Shown: positions 33,168 to 45,764, counted from the stretch's first letter. The stretch is DNA of 64,000 nt from Tetmemena sp. SeJ-2015 (GCA_027382625.1 JAJKFJ010021175.1:231804-295803); one strand, 5' to 3'. Translations and numbers: made by a program. Notes: generated from the sequence alone by a model not told the origin.

Positions 33168-33733
33168 GTAAAGAACCTATTGAACTAGCTTTTGTAGCAA
33201 GTTAAGATAGAAATGTAAAAAGTTATTAGGATTAAACTTTAAAAATTAAAAGTTAGCTGATAAATCCTCTAAAATTAAGTACCTATTTAATTATACAATG
33301 AGTTTCGGGAATTCAAATGGCACTTTCTATAATAATGAGAGTAAAGACTAGACGAAGTTAGATAGATATCCCTCAACTAATCCTTATTCAAATTCTGCTT
33401 TTGACACTAATGTTGTTAATTTTATCAATAATGAAAAATCATTTTATTATTGATTAGAAGGCGGGGGTTTGGCGTAAAAATTTACTTACAAAGATGAATA
33501 AGAATATCAAAAGTTTGACAGTAAATTTCTTGAATTCTAATTAAATTTCAAGAAGAATAAAGGATCAAAAGCTTTTGAAACTTTGTTTTAAAAAATTTTT
33601 AATTTAAAATATTTTTTTGTTACTTTCTTTTTTTTCAATTTTATTTATATTAATGTAAATATTTTTGAATTTCCTTTTTTTTCAAAGCTTTTAAAACTTA
33701 ATTATTTGTAAATTGTAAATATATTGTTAGAAT
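33168..33733 (+). pseudogene. Truncated copy of the low-complexity gene's 3' end (unit B)
   Basis: Matches 25404-26190: ACCTATTGAACTAGCTTT... and ATGAGTTTCGGGAATTCAAA against ATGAATTTCGGGAATTCACA. About 200 bp between these parts is missing and several indels break the frame, so this copy cannot encode the full product. It leads directly into the PARP B start. Confidence 0.75.
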
Positions 33734-36700
33734 ATGGATTTATTTGACGAGTTGGAATACAAATTGTTGGAAGATAGGAACTTTTTGAATCGGAAAGTTA
33801 ATGAAATAGTGGAAAAGAAATGTCTTGTGAGTGATGGCCACGACTGCGGAGAAGAGTTTCTTGAATAAGTCTATGACAATCTCTCAGTATTTATAGAGCA
33901 CTGGTGCGAGGCGCAAGCCAAACTTAAATCAGGAACACTTGCTAAAGACGCTATTTCTGATCCAAAACTTCAAGATGTCAGTCTTATTAATTATCGCATT
34001 AATCTCTTATTATAATAATATAAAATCAAATAAGTGAATTGGATCGTGAGTTGTAGAAATAAGATAAAGCTTAATCTAAAGGAAAAAATCACATCTATAA
34101 AAATTTTCTCTGGCTTTAAGAAAAAAGTAAGGGGTGATAATTTTTAGATATTAAATAGGAAAAGATTGGTTTTAATTAAATTATTGCCCCCCTTTTTAAT
34201 CACTGATTCTACAGAAAAATCCAATTAAACATTAGAGTTTTAATTAAGTTTTATTTTAAAACCCCCCAAATTGAAAATTTGTAAGTAAAAGGGTAATAAA
34301 AATTTAAATTTAACCAAATTTTTAAAAATGTAATAAATTTTAATTAAAATTGAAAGAAAAGCTTAGGCAACAGTAAGAACAAGCAAGAATATATTTTAAG
34401 TGAGGACTTAATCGGGCTAAGTAATTTAATTCACTAATATTCTTTTATTTCTAAAATTAAACTTTATTATTTTACGATGAATAAGCTGATCAAGAAGTGC
34501 AGACATATTTCGACTAAATGTAAGATATTTTTTATGCATTTTTTCTTTCAATAACTATTTCCCTCCTCTGACCAAGATATAAAATTTAAAATTTTGAGTT
34601 TTAAATTCAAAAGTTTATTAAAAAGTATGTTCCTACAAGGAGATAAATAATTTCTAAGAACTTTTTCTTGAACATCGTGTTGAAAAATAAGCATTAATTT
34701 TCATTAACTTTTGTTTTTGACTACTTTAAAGCTTAATTTAATCTAAAAATAAACAGTTTTAAAAGGCGGAAAAATCCCCCATGGCGGAAAACCGCCATTT
34801 AAACAACTCATTAATTAAAGCAATTAGGGCCTTTTTATTTCTTAAATGTTGATAATTTGTAGAAAAGTAAAAATATTACGGACTATAAACATTATTAAAT
34901 TTAGTTCAAACTTTCATCTATGCTGCTTTTAAAAAAGGCGGATTTTCCGCCATGGCATTATCCGACTTTTTTTAAATATATTTAAAGATTATATACTTTA
35001 GAAGTCAAATTACTTTTGATATATAGAAAGAGGTCCTAATTAATTTCAAATAATTTTTAAACAATCTCTTTCGTTTCATGAGAATATTTTTCTTGCTTCC
35101 TTTATAGAATTTTCTTGACCCAAAAATATTTTTGTTTTAAAACAAGAAAAATTACCCAAATAGGCACCAAGAAAGTTTTCTAACTTTTTTTTTCTTTCTC
35201 TAATGCCTATGTTTTATTTTCCCTTTAAATTTCAAAAGTTTTAAATTTTCTTCTCAAACCTTTAAGTTCCAAAAAAAAATTTCTTTTTAAATTTAATTAA
35301 AAAAAAAAAAAAAGTAAAATTACCAAAATAAAATCCTACGGCTTTTTAAAAAACTAAAAATCAAAACATTTTTCAGGTTTTTTTTTAAAACCTAACTCAA
35401 ATTGACCTTAATATAAAAAATAAAAATGCTAAAGCCTAAGATTAGATTAGATTCAAATAAAGTTTGGAAATCTTTTACTGTATTCTATTGCTAAAAGGTT
35501 TAGTACTTTTTATATTTACGAAAAGTCGATTGACTAAATAAAAAACATTTTTGATTTCCTCCTTGGAAGAAATTAAATAATCACAACATAAAATGGCTGT
35601 GATTAAATAATCACAGAGACCTTTTTATCAATTTTTCGACATCAAAATAAGGGACAAAAGGTCTCTCAGATCAGAAAAAATCACAAAAAATCACAAAAAA
35701 TCACAAATAATCAAAAATTTGATAAAAAAATCACAAAGCCCTAAAAAAAAATCACAAGCTCAAATTTCAAAATTTTCACTTGAATAAAAAAAGTCTCTGA
35801 ACCCTAATGGGGTATTAGTTATCAAAGCTATTTACTATAAAATTCAGCTTTGTTTAAAATTTAAAATCTTCATTCCACAAAAAGACTTCTGAAAATTATT
35901 AGGAATCCTAAAAAAAGGGTAAGGGCTGAGGTAAGCACTTTCATGAGGACAAATTTAATAAGAGTATAATGAAAAGTGGTTCCTAAAAAAGCTCTCTCGT
36001 CGCTTCAAGTCCAAGTAAGACCTCTTCATATAATCCACTGAAATAAATAATCAAACAAATAACTTTTCAGACTTTCAACTCAAGAAAAAATATTTGTGAT
36101 TTTCTTCATCTTCTTTTCAGAGAAAAAAACGGTTTAGTACTCTAGCTCATGAAGCAATCAACTTAGGTGCTCAAGGCCAGACGACAAAGCAAAAACCCTC
36201 TAGGGGGTTTAACTTTGTTAAAACGAATCCTATCGCATAATTTTAAATAATTTAATTATTAAATCTTTTATAACCAAAAAAAAAAATTGATTAAACCTTA
36301 TTTAATCAATTTATTAAAATTTCTTAGAAGTTAATTCAAGCTTAATAGATTAATTCAAACATTATCACTAAATTGTTTAGTCACTAATAAAAACAAATTA
36401 TTTTGATTTGAGCTTCCTAAAATTTATTTTCCGTTCAAGTTTGAGATCATCATCTTCATGCTCTCGTATTTATTATAAGTAATTGTGAAGGAGGTTTCAA
36501 TATATCTATGCTTATTTTTCAAATGCAGCTTTAGTAATTCGGAGAATTGAGATATAGTATTTGGGAAAAAGGGAATTTATAAAGCTTAACTGAAATTTTT
36601 TAAAAAAAGCAAATGTTTATGAAAAAAAAGGGGAAAAAATTTTGAAATTTATGAAAATAATGAAAAAATTTTTGAATTTAAATAAGAAATAAATGAAAAT

Positions 36701-39700
36701 TTTGCAATTATTAAGTTTAGATTACAAACTTCCGGGCGGGTAATCCGCTCTTTTTAACTTTATTTATATCGAGATTTTTAAACAAATTTAATCAATTTTA
36801 TAAATGAAATTTCTTTTTTTTTTTCAGCAAAATTATCGCCAATAATCATATAAAAGACATCAATTAAAGTATTTTCTTGGGAAAAAAAAAATGCCCGGGG
36901 AAAATTTTTTTAAAAAAATGATTAAATTAAAAAATTTTAAGAAAGAAAGCCTTTTTTTTATAAAATATTGTGAACGATAAATTGATTGAAAGTAAAAAAA
37001 ATTCATATTGTAACTAAAATTTTTAATATGGATCTAACTAATGAGTTATTTGGATTAAGACTCTAAAGAATGTATATATTGTGTTTTCATTAAGCCTATG
37101 AATTAACAATTGAGAGAAATAAATTTCCTAATGAATAAATTCAATTGAAGAGAAAAAATTTGTTCTCCCTTTTTTATAGATGCCGTCTATAAAAAAGAAA
37201 TTTTAATTTTGAATTATTTAAGTTATTGGTAAAAATTATTAAATTAATTAATTGCAATTGAAAATGTTGTTGATTTTCTCTTGAAGGAAATTTTTTTTTA
37301 AAATAAAAAATTTAAAAAATTTTAAAACGACTTTGGATTTTAAACCATTCCCTCTTTTTCTTCAAATTTTACAATTTTAAAATCAAAAACAAAATTCAGG
37401 AGGTTCTTTAATAATTTTAAAAAAATTTTTTTCTTATTTTCCCCCCAAAAATTTTTCCCTTTTTTAAAATTTTTTAAAGAGTCTGAATAAAGTTTGAAGA
37501 AATACATTTTCAGTCAAACCAAAGAGTAGCAAGATAAATCCTTAAAGGCATTAGAGTTATTAACCAACAGTCTGGAAATGTGCTAGGAAAAAGAAAACTT
37601 AGACAACAAGAAGAGGGTAAACAGGCTTTAGAAGAGGATGCTAGTTTAGAAAGCAACAAAAAAAGATTAAAGAGTGAAAGTGATCAGAAACTGATAGAAG
37701 GCTAGAACAGCAAAAATAAAGCACCCCTTTCTTTCCTTGATAGGATGGATTAAGAGTAATAAATGAACCAAAACAATTAAGAACCAATCTTAATTTGAAA
37801 TGAATATATAATTAACAATGATAAGGATGCAGATGACAACTTCTCCTCTCTTATAGATGATGTGATAGATGCTCCCATTTTATTAAAATGAATAAAGGAA
37901 ACTTTAGATAAGAATTTTGTATGACAATAAATTAATTTCGAGTAAGCAGCAGTAAGAGGAGATGAAAAGAAAGAGGAGCAAGAAGAAAAAGACTCCATGG
38001 ATTTGATTAAAAAATTGATTGCATAGGATGAACAGATGGCAAAGAATTTATCTCTAAAATATTCACTGGAAGATAAAGGATCAGCAAATAAGGCAAATGG
38101 AAAATTTGTGGCAGTTAAAACTTAAATCAATAAGGCTTTTAGAATAAAAATATTTTAATTTATGCATATTAATCGCTTATTCTTTATTATCTAAATACTA
38201 AGTGATTTAATTTGTGGATTCATAAAAAGCGTCTAAGAATAAACAAGAGGAAGAGAAGAAGTATAAGAGAGGGGATGGATATATGAAATCCGAAGATGAG
38301 AAGTCAGATGATGATGGAGGCGAGAGAGAATTATCTCAGGAGGATAAAGAGCTTATAGAAATTTATGGCCCAAAAATTAGAAACATAAAGTGGTGCTTTG
38401 AAAACGACTCTGAATATAAAAAGTTTTACCCAAATGGAATGGGAGAAAAGAAAAAGGGTTTTGGGAAGCCAATAAAAGGCGAAAAGGGTGTGTTTGCAGA
38501 TTATGGAGCAGAGTATGATGATGAGTATGGCTCTGAAGAAGAAGATTATGATCCTAACCTAGTTTATCCGGGCAATGTTTTGTTTCCATTTGGAGGCATG
38601 AATGTTAACCCTGCAAACAGATCTAAAGTTGCATCGAAGAAAAAGGGAGGTCTAAAGGGAGCAAAGGGAAAGTCAGTCATTAATGATGATAATAATGATG
38701 ATAATGATTAAATTGTCTAAAAACAAGTTGATTAACAAATGTAGTTTGAGGTAATTAACGGAGTAGGATATACTATCTTTGAGGAAATTGCTTAGAAAAA
38801 TATTGAAGATGCCTATTAAGAGTTCAAGAAGACAGGAGAAGAACAAGATGTTTACTTGGAAGTGAGTGAAGACATTTACTTGATCAAATTCAGTCTAGAG
38901 TTTGGTGGTAAGTGGCAGGTCAAGAATACTACAACACAAAGAGGAAGAAGGCTTCGAAGACTTGATACAATAAAAGGGCCATTTTACATTACTAGCACAT
39001 ATGATTGGCTCCTCAAGGATAAGGATGGTAATCAACTTCCCGCTTTCGAAGAAAAATAAAAAGGGGAAATAAACGAAACTTATTAGAGAGCCTTAACCTA
39101 AAAATCTGATCAATGCGCTTTCATCCATGTGAATCAAACGAAGCACATATTCTGCTGTGAATACAGAAAGAAGGATAAGCCTTACTTGTTAGACCCTATT
39201 AAAATGCAGAGACTAGAGGTTGTGAAGAAAGAGACAACCAAAAAATGGGATTTTATTAGGACTTTCATACCTCCAAAAGACCTGTCTCTCGAGAGCGGAA
39301 ATATTTTCAGATTGTAGAACATTCCTAAGTCAGAACCAGATTATGAGTTCGTTGCAAGATAATTCTTAAGCACATCAAAAAATATAATACGATTATTTTT
39401 AAACATACAGGAATGGTGCACAAGCTGCTAAATTATTAACTATATTTTTTCTTAAGAGGTATTGGAATAGCTGCTCCAGCCTTACTAGGTGGAGGTCTTT
39501 TGATGGATAATTTAATTACATTTGTTTAATTTTATGGGACTAGGAGGTCTGGGTGCCAATCCTGGAGCTCTTGCAGGAGGAGTGGCCTTGCCTAGAATAG
39601 TTTAAATTGATAAGGTATACAACTGTGTGCTTTTCGAGAAATTTATGAATGAATTCAAAAGGATGCTAAAAAAATATCCAAACTTTGAAGTAACTGATAA

Positions 39701-40198
39701 ACCTTTTTGTGATATTCCTGCTTAATCTATCTCATTAAATTCTTTATAATGAAGCACTTGTTTCATGGCACGAGAAACACAGACCCTTAACTAATTTACA
39801 GCACTGAGGATGGCCTTGATATCAGATTTTCAAACGCTGGCGCCTATGGATCTGGAGTTTACTTCGCCAACAATTCAGCATATTCAAGTACATACGCCTT
39901 TCCAAAAAAGAACAGGGAATGCTAGATGTTCATGGCCTTAGTTCTTGTGGGAGATAGTGTAGAATTAATTTATTAATTTTTAAAGTGTATAAATGAACCC
40001 TGGAAACTACAGAATTCCTCCTTTGAAAGGAAAGAGTTAAACAGAGAGATATGACTCAGTTAATAATGGTGCAGGCGGTCACTACATATTGTAGAATTTA
40101 TAAAGTGAGCATTTTTATACTAAAAATATTTTTTTCTCTCTATAATTTATGACAATGTAAAGGCTTATCCAGGGTATTTGATAACTTATCAGCCTTGA
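33734..40198 (+). CDS. PARP-type ADP-ribosyltransferase, copy B
   Basis: Paralog of copy A with the same layout: MDLFDELEYKLLEDRNFLNR, a Lys/Glu-rich region (GERELSQEDKELIEIYGPKI), a WWE-like module (FEVINGVGYTIFEEIAQKNI, VYLEVSEDIYLIKFSLEFGG, RRLRRLDTIKGPFYITSTYD), a conserved FCCEYRKKDKPYLLDPIKMQ segment, a hydrophobic Gly-rich linker (GIGIAAPALLGGGLLM) and the catalytic part (HLFHGTRNTDP, LDIRFSNAGAYGSGVYFANN, MFMALVLVGDS, NPGNYRIPPLKGK, RYDSVNNGAGGHYIL, YPGYLITYQP; TGA 40196-40198). H and Y of the ART triad are kept; the usual Glu position is His (GHYIL). Interrupted at 33980-37479, near 38120-38215, at 39956-39983 and at 40092-40147. A one-base difference from copy A follows the first junction, so copy B may be frameshifted. 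Confidence 0.82.
34781..34798. repeat. GC-rich hairpin in AT-rich DNA (left)
   Basis: ATGGCGGAAAACCGCCAT is a perfect 7 bp stem with an AAAA loop. A related hairpin lies 140 bp downstream in inverted orientation. Confidence 0.7.
34937..34951. repeat. GC-rich hairpin in AT-rich DNA (right)
   Basis: GGCGGATTTTCCGCC folds on itself, and with the next bases its reverse complement (GCCATGGCGGAAAATCCGCC) resembles the left hairpin, so the two also form an inverted pair. Confidence 0.65.
39956..39983. other. IES (28 bp, pointer AGTGTA), copy B
   Basis: AGTGTA occurs at 39956-39961 and 39984-39989. Removal yields LVGDSVQMNPGNYRIPPLKG in frame. It is at the same protein position as the AGTGTTT-flanked IES of copy A, while the internal sequence differs. 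Confidence 0.85.
40092..40147. other. IES (56 bp, TA pointer), copy B
   Basis: Removing 56 bp between TA at 40092-40093 and TA at 40148-40149 gives GGHYILYDNVKAYPGYLITY in frame. An AATTTAT repeat spans the same edges but gives the wrong frame. The site equals that of the 1,232 bp IES in copy A. Confidence 0.6.
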
Positions 40199-40507
40199 AG
40201 AAGGATAGTCTCAATATTCATAATTCATTTATTTCATTTAAGAATAAATTCAATCTTGTATTACTCTTAAGATTCTTATTGTTTTCATTATTGTAAGTAA
40301 ACTAACTAAAATGCTTCATAATTAACGATTCCCTATTTTGCTATGACTAGGTTGTCATATTCATGCGAAAGTGCGAGACTATTCTTAGGGGCATACAGCA
40401 ATTATCTTATTATCTTCTCATCAATAATTTATAAATGCTTCACACTTTAAAATGTTGAATCAACTCTAAATCCAGAGTATCTCAATATCAGTTTGAATTA
40501 AGGTTCT

Positions 40508-41706
40508 TCAATCAAACCATTTTGCAAAGGATCCTTTTATCTCATGAGCTCTTTTATTTGGGGTCCAATTTTTCTTTAATTACTGAAACTCGGCTGACTA
40601 TCTCACATCCAAAAGCAGGGCGCCTTCATCATCAAATTGCTTAGGCCTAAATTCGATCCCTCCATTTTCTGTTTGCAGCTTAAATTCATTACATTAATTT
40701 GTAAATTGTTTGCAATGACCTTTTAGATAATCTTAAGCCATGAAAGGTATTTGGTCTTTAAGTTTGATTTGAGATTTCTAAAACTCCTTCCTTAAATATT
40801 TCTTCATTGGCCTATTTGAGAAGGCTTTTATTATTCTTCTATTAAATTTGATGTTGCAGTTCTAAATCATTTTATTGAATGATGCTATTCTTTGGTTGAA
40901 GTTTGGATACATTTGTGTTCTAGGAGAAGTCAGTTAAATGTTAGATGGCGATTACTACTGATGATAATAATAATTTATCTAAAGTTTATAATAATTATAA
41001 ATGTAATATAATGATAATTGGAGAGTTTAGAAAGGGGGATGTTCTACTCTCTACCCCCACGCTCAGTCATACAGTTTTAAACTCATCATTAAAAAGCGCT
41101 ATACAAATTAAAATTTATTTAATAAGAATCATTAATATTAAGCTAAAAAACTCTTGGAATGTGGAAAAGAGTAGTATTGGAAGATGTTACATTTTATAAA
41201 TTATGCAAGAATAGTCTTTCTGAAGAAGCCATTTGTCTATGTCTTTAGGAATTACTTTTGCATATTAGCTTACTAGATTTAGTTAAAACTTTATCCTATC
41301 TCTACTCCAATCATTTTGAAAAACTTTAGTATAGCATATTTTTCGACTGCCTCTACTCTGGTTTGCTGTTTAATTAAGAAAAGTAGTTGAGGAGCATTCT
41401 TTCAAAATCAAGCTCAAGTCTTCCTCGCTGAAATGGATTTCATTTTTCTCAAAAACTCTTGCAAATTTATCAAGATTAATTTATAAAGGTATAGAATAAA
41501 CTTTTAACCTTTAATTTAAAGATGAATGAACTAAGAGCGAGTTAGATCTATGTTCAGCAAGTCTAATAAAATCTTCTGATCATATAATTTAGTACACAAT
41601 TAAGAATTTATTTTAGATAATCATTGGCTTGAATTCTAAGTCTCCACTTAGATTTAAGCCTCTCTAACTTATGGTTAATATCCAAACTTTCTTAGTCTTA
41701 TAGCAT
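40508..41706 (-). CDS. Coiled-coil protein, unknown
   Basis: From ATG 41706-41704 (MLQDQESLDINHKLERLKSK), with helical stretches DQKILLDLLNIDLTRSQFIH, DKFARVFEKNEIHFSEEDLS (faintly EF-hand-like but lacking the full Asp ladder), LIKQQTRVEAVEKYAILKFF and LELQHQIQQKNNKSLLKQAN, and a final globular piece FKLQTENGGIEFRPKQFDDE ending WFD at TGA 40510-40508. AT-rich breaks near 41490, 41200-40930 and 40730 look like introns or IESs. No family is recognised. Its last 250 bp are copied in degenerate form at 32211-32410 and 32985-33167. It could be the C-terminal continuation of the next minus-strand gene, since no TGA separates the two frames. Confidence 0.5.
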
Positions 41707-41929
41707 TATTTAAGGTGATTCATCAGGCAGAATTAAAACATAAAAAGAAAATATGTGTTTAAATTAAAATAGCTTAAAGACTTTGTACTCTTTGTACAAT
41801 TAAAAATATTAAGCATAAAAAGAGATTTTGAAAGGAAAATCTTTTAGAAATGAAGATAAAATACATATATACAAAAAAATTATATTTAATTAATTCTATT
41901 AAGAAGACATCTTAAAATTATCAAAATTT

Positions 41930-44900
41930 TTACTTTATTAATTAGATGGAAATTCATTAGTAAAATTGAATTGATTGATTGCTTTTAGCTATTCCCACTT
42001 TCTCTGAGTTTTAATTGTATGCTCATTCTCATTGAATGAAGAAGGGAAAAACTTGTCAATTTTGCGATAGGTAGACTTAGAGCGTGATACTGCTCTCTTC
42101 TTGTACAAATTAAGCTGTAATTCATGTGGCTGGATATTTTAAATTCGATGAATTCCATTTTCTAAATATAAAAATTTAACCTATTTTATAAGAATAATTA
42201 ATTTGAAGAGGTATGGGGTCTTTGAGTTTGGGCACCTTACGAGTCATTAGCAAATCCTAGAGTTTTAAGATATAGTTCAGTTAGCTGATGAGAAGTTAAT
42301 GGGTCTTTCAAATCTTTAAAAGCAGTAAAGTAAAAGATAAATTAAAGTTATCTTTGTTAAATTATGAATCAATATGAGGTGCTTGTGGTTTTTAAGGTAA
42401 TTGAGGATAGGAAATCTTTTCTCCTTTCTTTATTAAAACTAACTAGCTATCTATATGACTCTTTAAATTCTCCACTTTATTGCAAACTTGTTTTTTTATT
42501 TTAAAAGAAACTAATTTAATTAGATATTTAGAGTGATTAATTACTTTTTTTAAAAATATAAATTATATATTTTTCAATTTTTGAATAACGGTAGCCTGTC
42601 CGATTGATTATTGCCAAAAATTATTTAAAAAAGTCTTAATTTTCTTTAAATTCAAAATAATAAGCTCTGAGCTTGATTAAGAAATTCCATTTATATTTAA
42701 TTATGTAATAAGCTTATTTAGGCTGTTACTTTATGAATTTATATCTAATCCATTCAATTTAGAATGGAGAAAAAAGCCTATTTTTGATAAATATGATTTA
42801 TTACAGTGCTCATATTAATAATCAAATCTCATTTAATTTAATTAATTAATTTAAGTAGTAATAAATTTATGTTAACTCTTTAATAGTTAGGTGTCTAGTT
42901 AATAAAGGGAAGAAGTATCTTTGAAATGACACAGTAATCGTATTTGGTTGCATAATCTGAGTAAAGTTTTTGGAATATCATCTCTAGAGTGATGAAATAC
43001 TTGCTTAAAACTTTATTCTATTCTCTTTCTTTCTTAATAAAACTGTCAATTGTTTCTTTCAAATAAAACATGTTAAAGTAAGTTTTAGAATTAAATAGAA
43101 GTAGTTATTGGCCACTTTCGAAGAAGGGTCTCTAAACTTATTAGCAATTCAGTCTTCTTACAGTTTCTTAATCTCAATAGTTGACTATAGAGACTCCAGT
43201 AAATTCAAAATTATCACACCAACTATCAATATACTTATAAATGCTTTGACTTTGCTAAACTCTAATCTTCGTACCTAATGTCTGCTCTTTTCTTAACTAT
43301 TTGGGATCTTAGTCTCTCCCTCTGTCTCTGTTCTTAAAATATTAGACACAAAAGATAAACTTACTACTCAGGAAAGTTTCAATAGCTGGATCATTCAATG
43401 AAATCTTGCTGTCCTCTTTGTCTAAATGCTGTAGATTTTTCCTTGGACTCTAACTTACGATAACTTGCATAATCTTCTAATTAGAGAATGACCTGCTCAA
43501 AATATCCTTATTAGCTTGTTATGGGCTATCATCCACTCCAGTGGCTGCCCCTGCAAACTCTTTCTTTTTTATTGGCTACCCAAAAGCCAAATGGAGGTCT
43601 TGCACCCCAGCATTTTGATCCTCTGGTTTACTCTTTCTTAATTTAACGTACTGCTTCACTAAGTTAACTTTTCTTCCCTTATCAATTAACTAACTCATAT
43701 CCACTCCATGCACCTACCTCCCTGAAGAAGCTATAACCTAGTTCACTGAAAAGTCTAGGTGCTTTTTTAATTCTGATATTTTTATCAGCACGTTTTAGTG
43801 GTTCTCTCTCATTAAGTTCAACACCTCATAAATTTTATAAATGCTAAATAAAATGAACACTATCAATTTAAATAGAGATATATTAAGTATTTTCGAAAAA
43901 ATTACTCATACTCCTGACTTTCTTATTTAACTACTCCGTCAAGAAAGATGTCGTAACTCTGAACTTAAAAATAAAGAATGATTATTCATTTTTCAAAATG
44001 AAGAATGACTAGTAGCTTTTCAAGAGATATCAAACCCTGCCTAAATACATCTTGTCTCTGAATTTACATGAGAACTTGCTGCTAAAGAGATCTTATTTGT
44101 TCGTTGTTCCTAGTAGACTCAAAGAAATGCTGCGCTAAACTCCCACTAATTAACATCAAGAGATTTAAATTTAAAATTAAAATATATTGCTTAGTTTTAT
44201 AAGATTCTCCTCCTCATATGGAGGTTGTTATAATTTATTAGCTAAGCTATAAATTAAATTATTGTTAAGCTTTGCTTCCTTTGAGTTTTTCAAGTTCCTT
44301 AGACTGAATCATTATATTAGGATCTTTTTCATAAACTCTAACTTTACTTTTCTTTTGAAGCTACTCCAGAATCTTATCTTCTTATGTTGTCAGGTGTTTT
44401 AGTTCAGAGGCTCTCTATTTGTACTTAAAGTTCTAAGTTGGAGAGTCTTTGCAAATCTTTTGCCTTCTGAAGGCTTAATGGGTTTTAACTCTCATCTTCA
44501 ACATAATTTATAAAGATTAGGTATCAATAATTTCTGAGTCCAAAGCAAGAATGGTGTTCACAAAATCTTAACTATTTATCAGCCCATCTTAATCTCGGTC
44601 AAAAGCCTTATATAATAATTCGAAGAGAGTAGAGGTGTATATTTTCTGGTTTAATTATTTTTCATTTAAGCCTCAATTAATCCATATTTAAATTTTAATT
44701 TGATTTTTATTAAGATAAGAAAATCCATCTTTCTCTTCCTAATATAATTCGGGCTAATTTTGACTAGAGAACTCATCTAAATCCTTCAGCTCGTTCTTAT
44801 CAATTTGAATATGAATTGATTGAGTTTGAATATGGTCGTTTTAAATATTTTCTGTTTCTTATCTGATTGCTGCCTATCACCTTAGGAAGTTAAATCATCT

Positions 44901-45649
44901 TCAATAGTTCTCTCTTTCAATACTTGTAGAGTATTACGAGAAAGTATTTGTACTTTACCATTGTTTTGTTTATTCTGTTAAGTTTAATTATCTTCGAGCA
45001 TATCTTGCTCCCTGTCTTATTGTTGAGAATGAATTCGATTTGGCGAGGATTCCTTCGAGTTCATTCCACTTCTATCTATTACGATGCGCACATTGAAGTA
45101 GTCCTTTGTCTTTAATTTAATTCAAAAACAAAAAGCATATATATTTAATAAGGCTGCCATTTTTCCATCCCTCTAGCTAAGGACTCTTATTTTACTCTTC
45201 TTAAAGAGAATTTTAGAATTCGTATTCTTCTTAATTTCTCCCTCCATTAGTTTTTCCAAAGTCAATATACCTGGATTATCGTAAAATTGTTGCTTGGTGG
45301 ATTTCAGAAGGTCAGTTGGGATCCCCAAGCTTTACGAAAAATATCTCAAATGATTTACGATCGATGAACTGACGGTTAATAAACAGAGACTACTTTGTCA
45401 GCTTCAAATAGGCTGATAAACAAATAAATAATATATTATAACTTTAATAAGTTAGAAAAAGTTTTAGCAACTCGTTTTAGTTTCGAAACTTCTCGCCAAT
45501 ACTTTCTTTAACGAATTAATCATTGGCATAATAAATTAACATATTTATAAGAATCTGATCATTCTCTAAAAGTTCAGATTGCTATCATCGTCAAAGAAGT
45601 CACTTATCTTTATATCTCTAAGCATGTTTTCATTGGTGCCAAGATTCAT
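41930..45649 (-). CDS. Large unknown protein, many frame breaks
   Basis: From ATG 45649-45647 (MNLGTNENMLRDIKISDFFD). Helical segments follow: INMLIYYANDQFVKESIGEK, SLFINRQFIDRKSFEIFFVK, QQFYDNPGILTLEKLMEGEI, DYFNVRIVIDRSGMNSKESS. Next comes a Gln/Asn/Ser-rich part, then YLKETIDSFIKKEREQNKVL and LEMIFQKLYSDYATKYDYCV. Near the end are LLMTRKVPKLKDPIPLQ and LNLYKKRAVSRSKSTYRKID. I do not recognise a domain. Breaks near 45480, 45120, 43900-44170, 43350, 43080 and 42190 are AT-rich. No clear stop was found, so the end near 41930 is approximate. It is divergent from the small membrane protein gene, with only 115 bp between start codons. Confidence 0.5.
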
Positions 45650-45764
45650 CTTTAACCTAATTATTTTATCTTTAATCTCGATTGCTTATAGATGAATACC
45701 TAGTGCCAATAATTTAGCAATAGAGAATTAATAATCTAAAATATATAAATATTTTTGAGAAATT
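45650..45764. promoter_or_regulatory. Compact bidirectional promoter
   Basis: Only 115 bp of AT-rich DNA separates the divergent ATGs at 45649 (minus) and 45765 (plus), so both transcripts must start within or close to it. No specific box is recognised. Confidence 0.4.

Larger units (their letters stand above)
33980..37479. other. Giant IES (3,500 bp, pointer AGTCT), copy B
   Basis: AGTCT occurs at 33980-33984 and 37480-37484, the same pointer and site as the 48 bp IES of copy A. The first 40 bp still resemble the copy A IES (TCTTATTAATT...CATTAATCTCT...ATTATAATAATATAA); the remaining 3.4 kb is unrelated, extremely AT-rich and without a recognisable gene. It holds GC-rich hairpins at 34781-34798 and 34937-34951 and short tandem TCACAAAAAA runs near 35680-35760. 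Confidence 0.8.
33168..40720. repeat. Tandem segmental duplication, unit B
   Basis: Second unit of the duplication described for 25404-32410. It contains the truncated 3' end of the low-complexity gene, the complete PARP B gene with a 3,500 bp insertion absent from unit A, and the intact antisense 3' end of the coiled-coil gene. Divergence is strongest in IESs and weakest in coding segments. Confidence 0.8.

Noticed and set aside
35680..35760. TCACAAAAAA tandem runs as a CRISPR-like or satellite array
   Set aside because: Units are short, irregular and lack spacers of constant length; this is simple-sequence DNA inside a eukaryotic IES.
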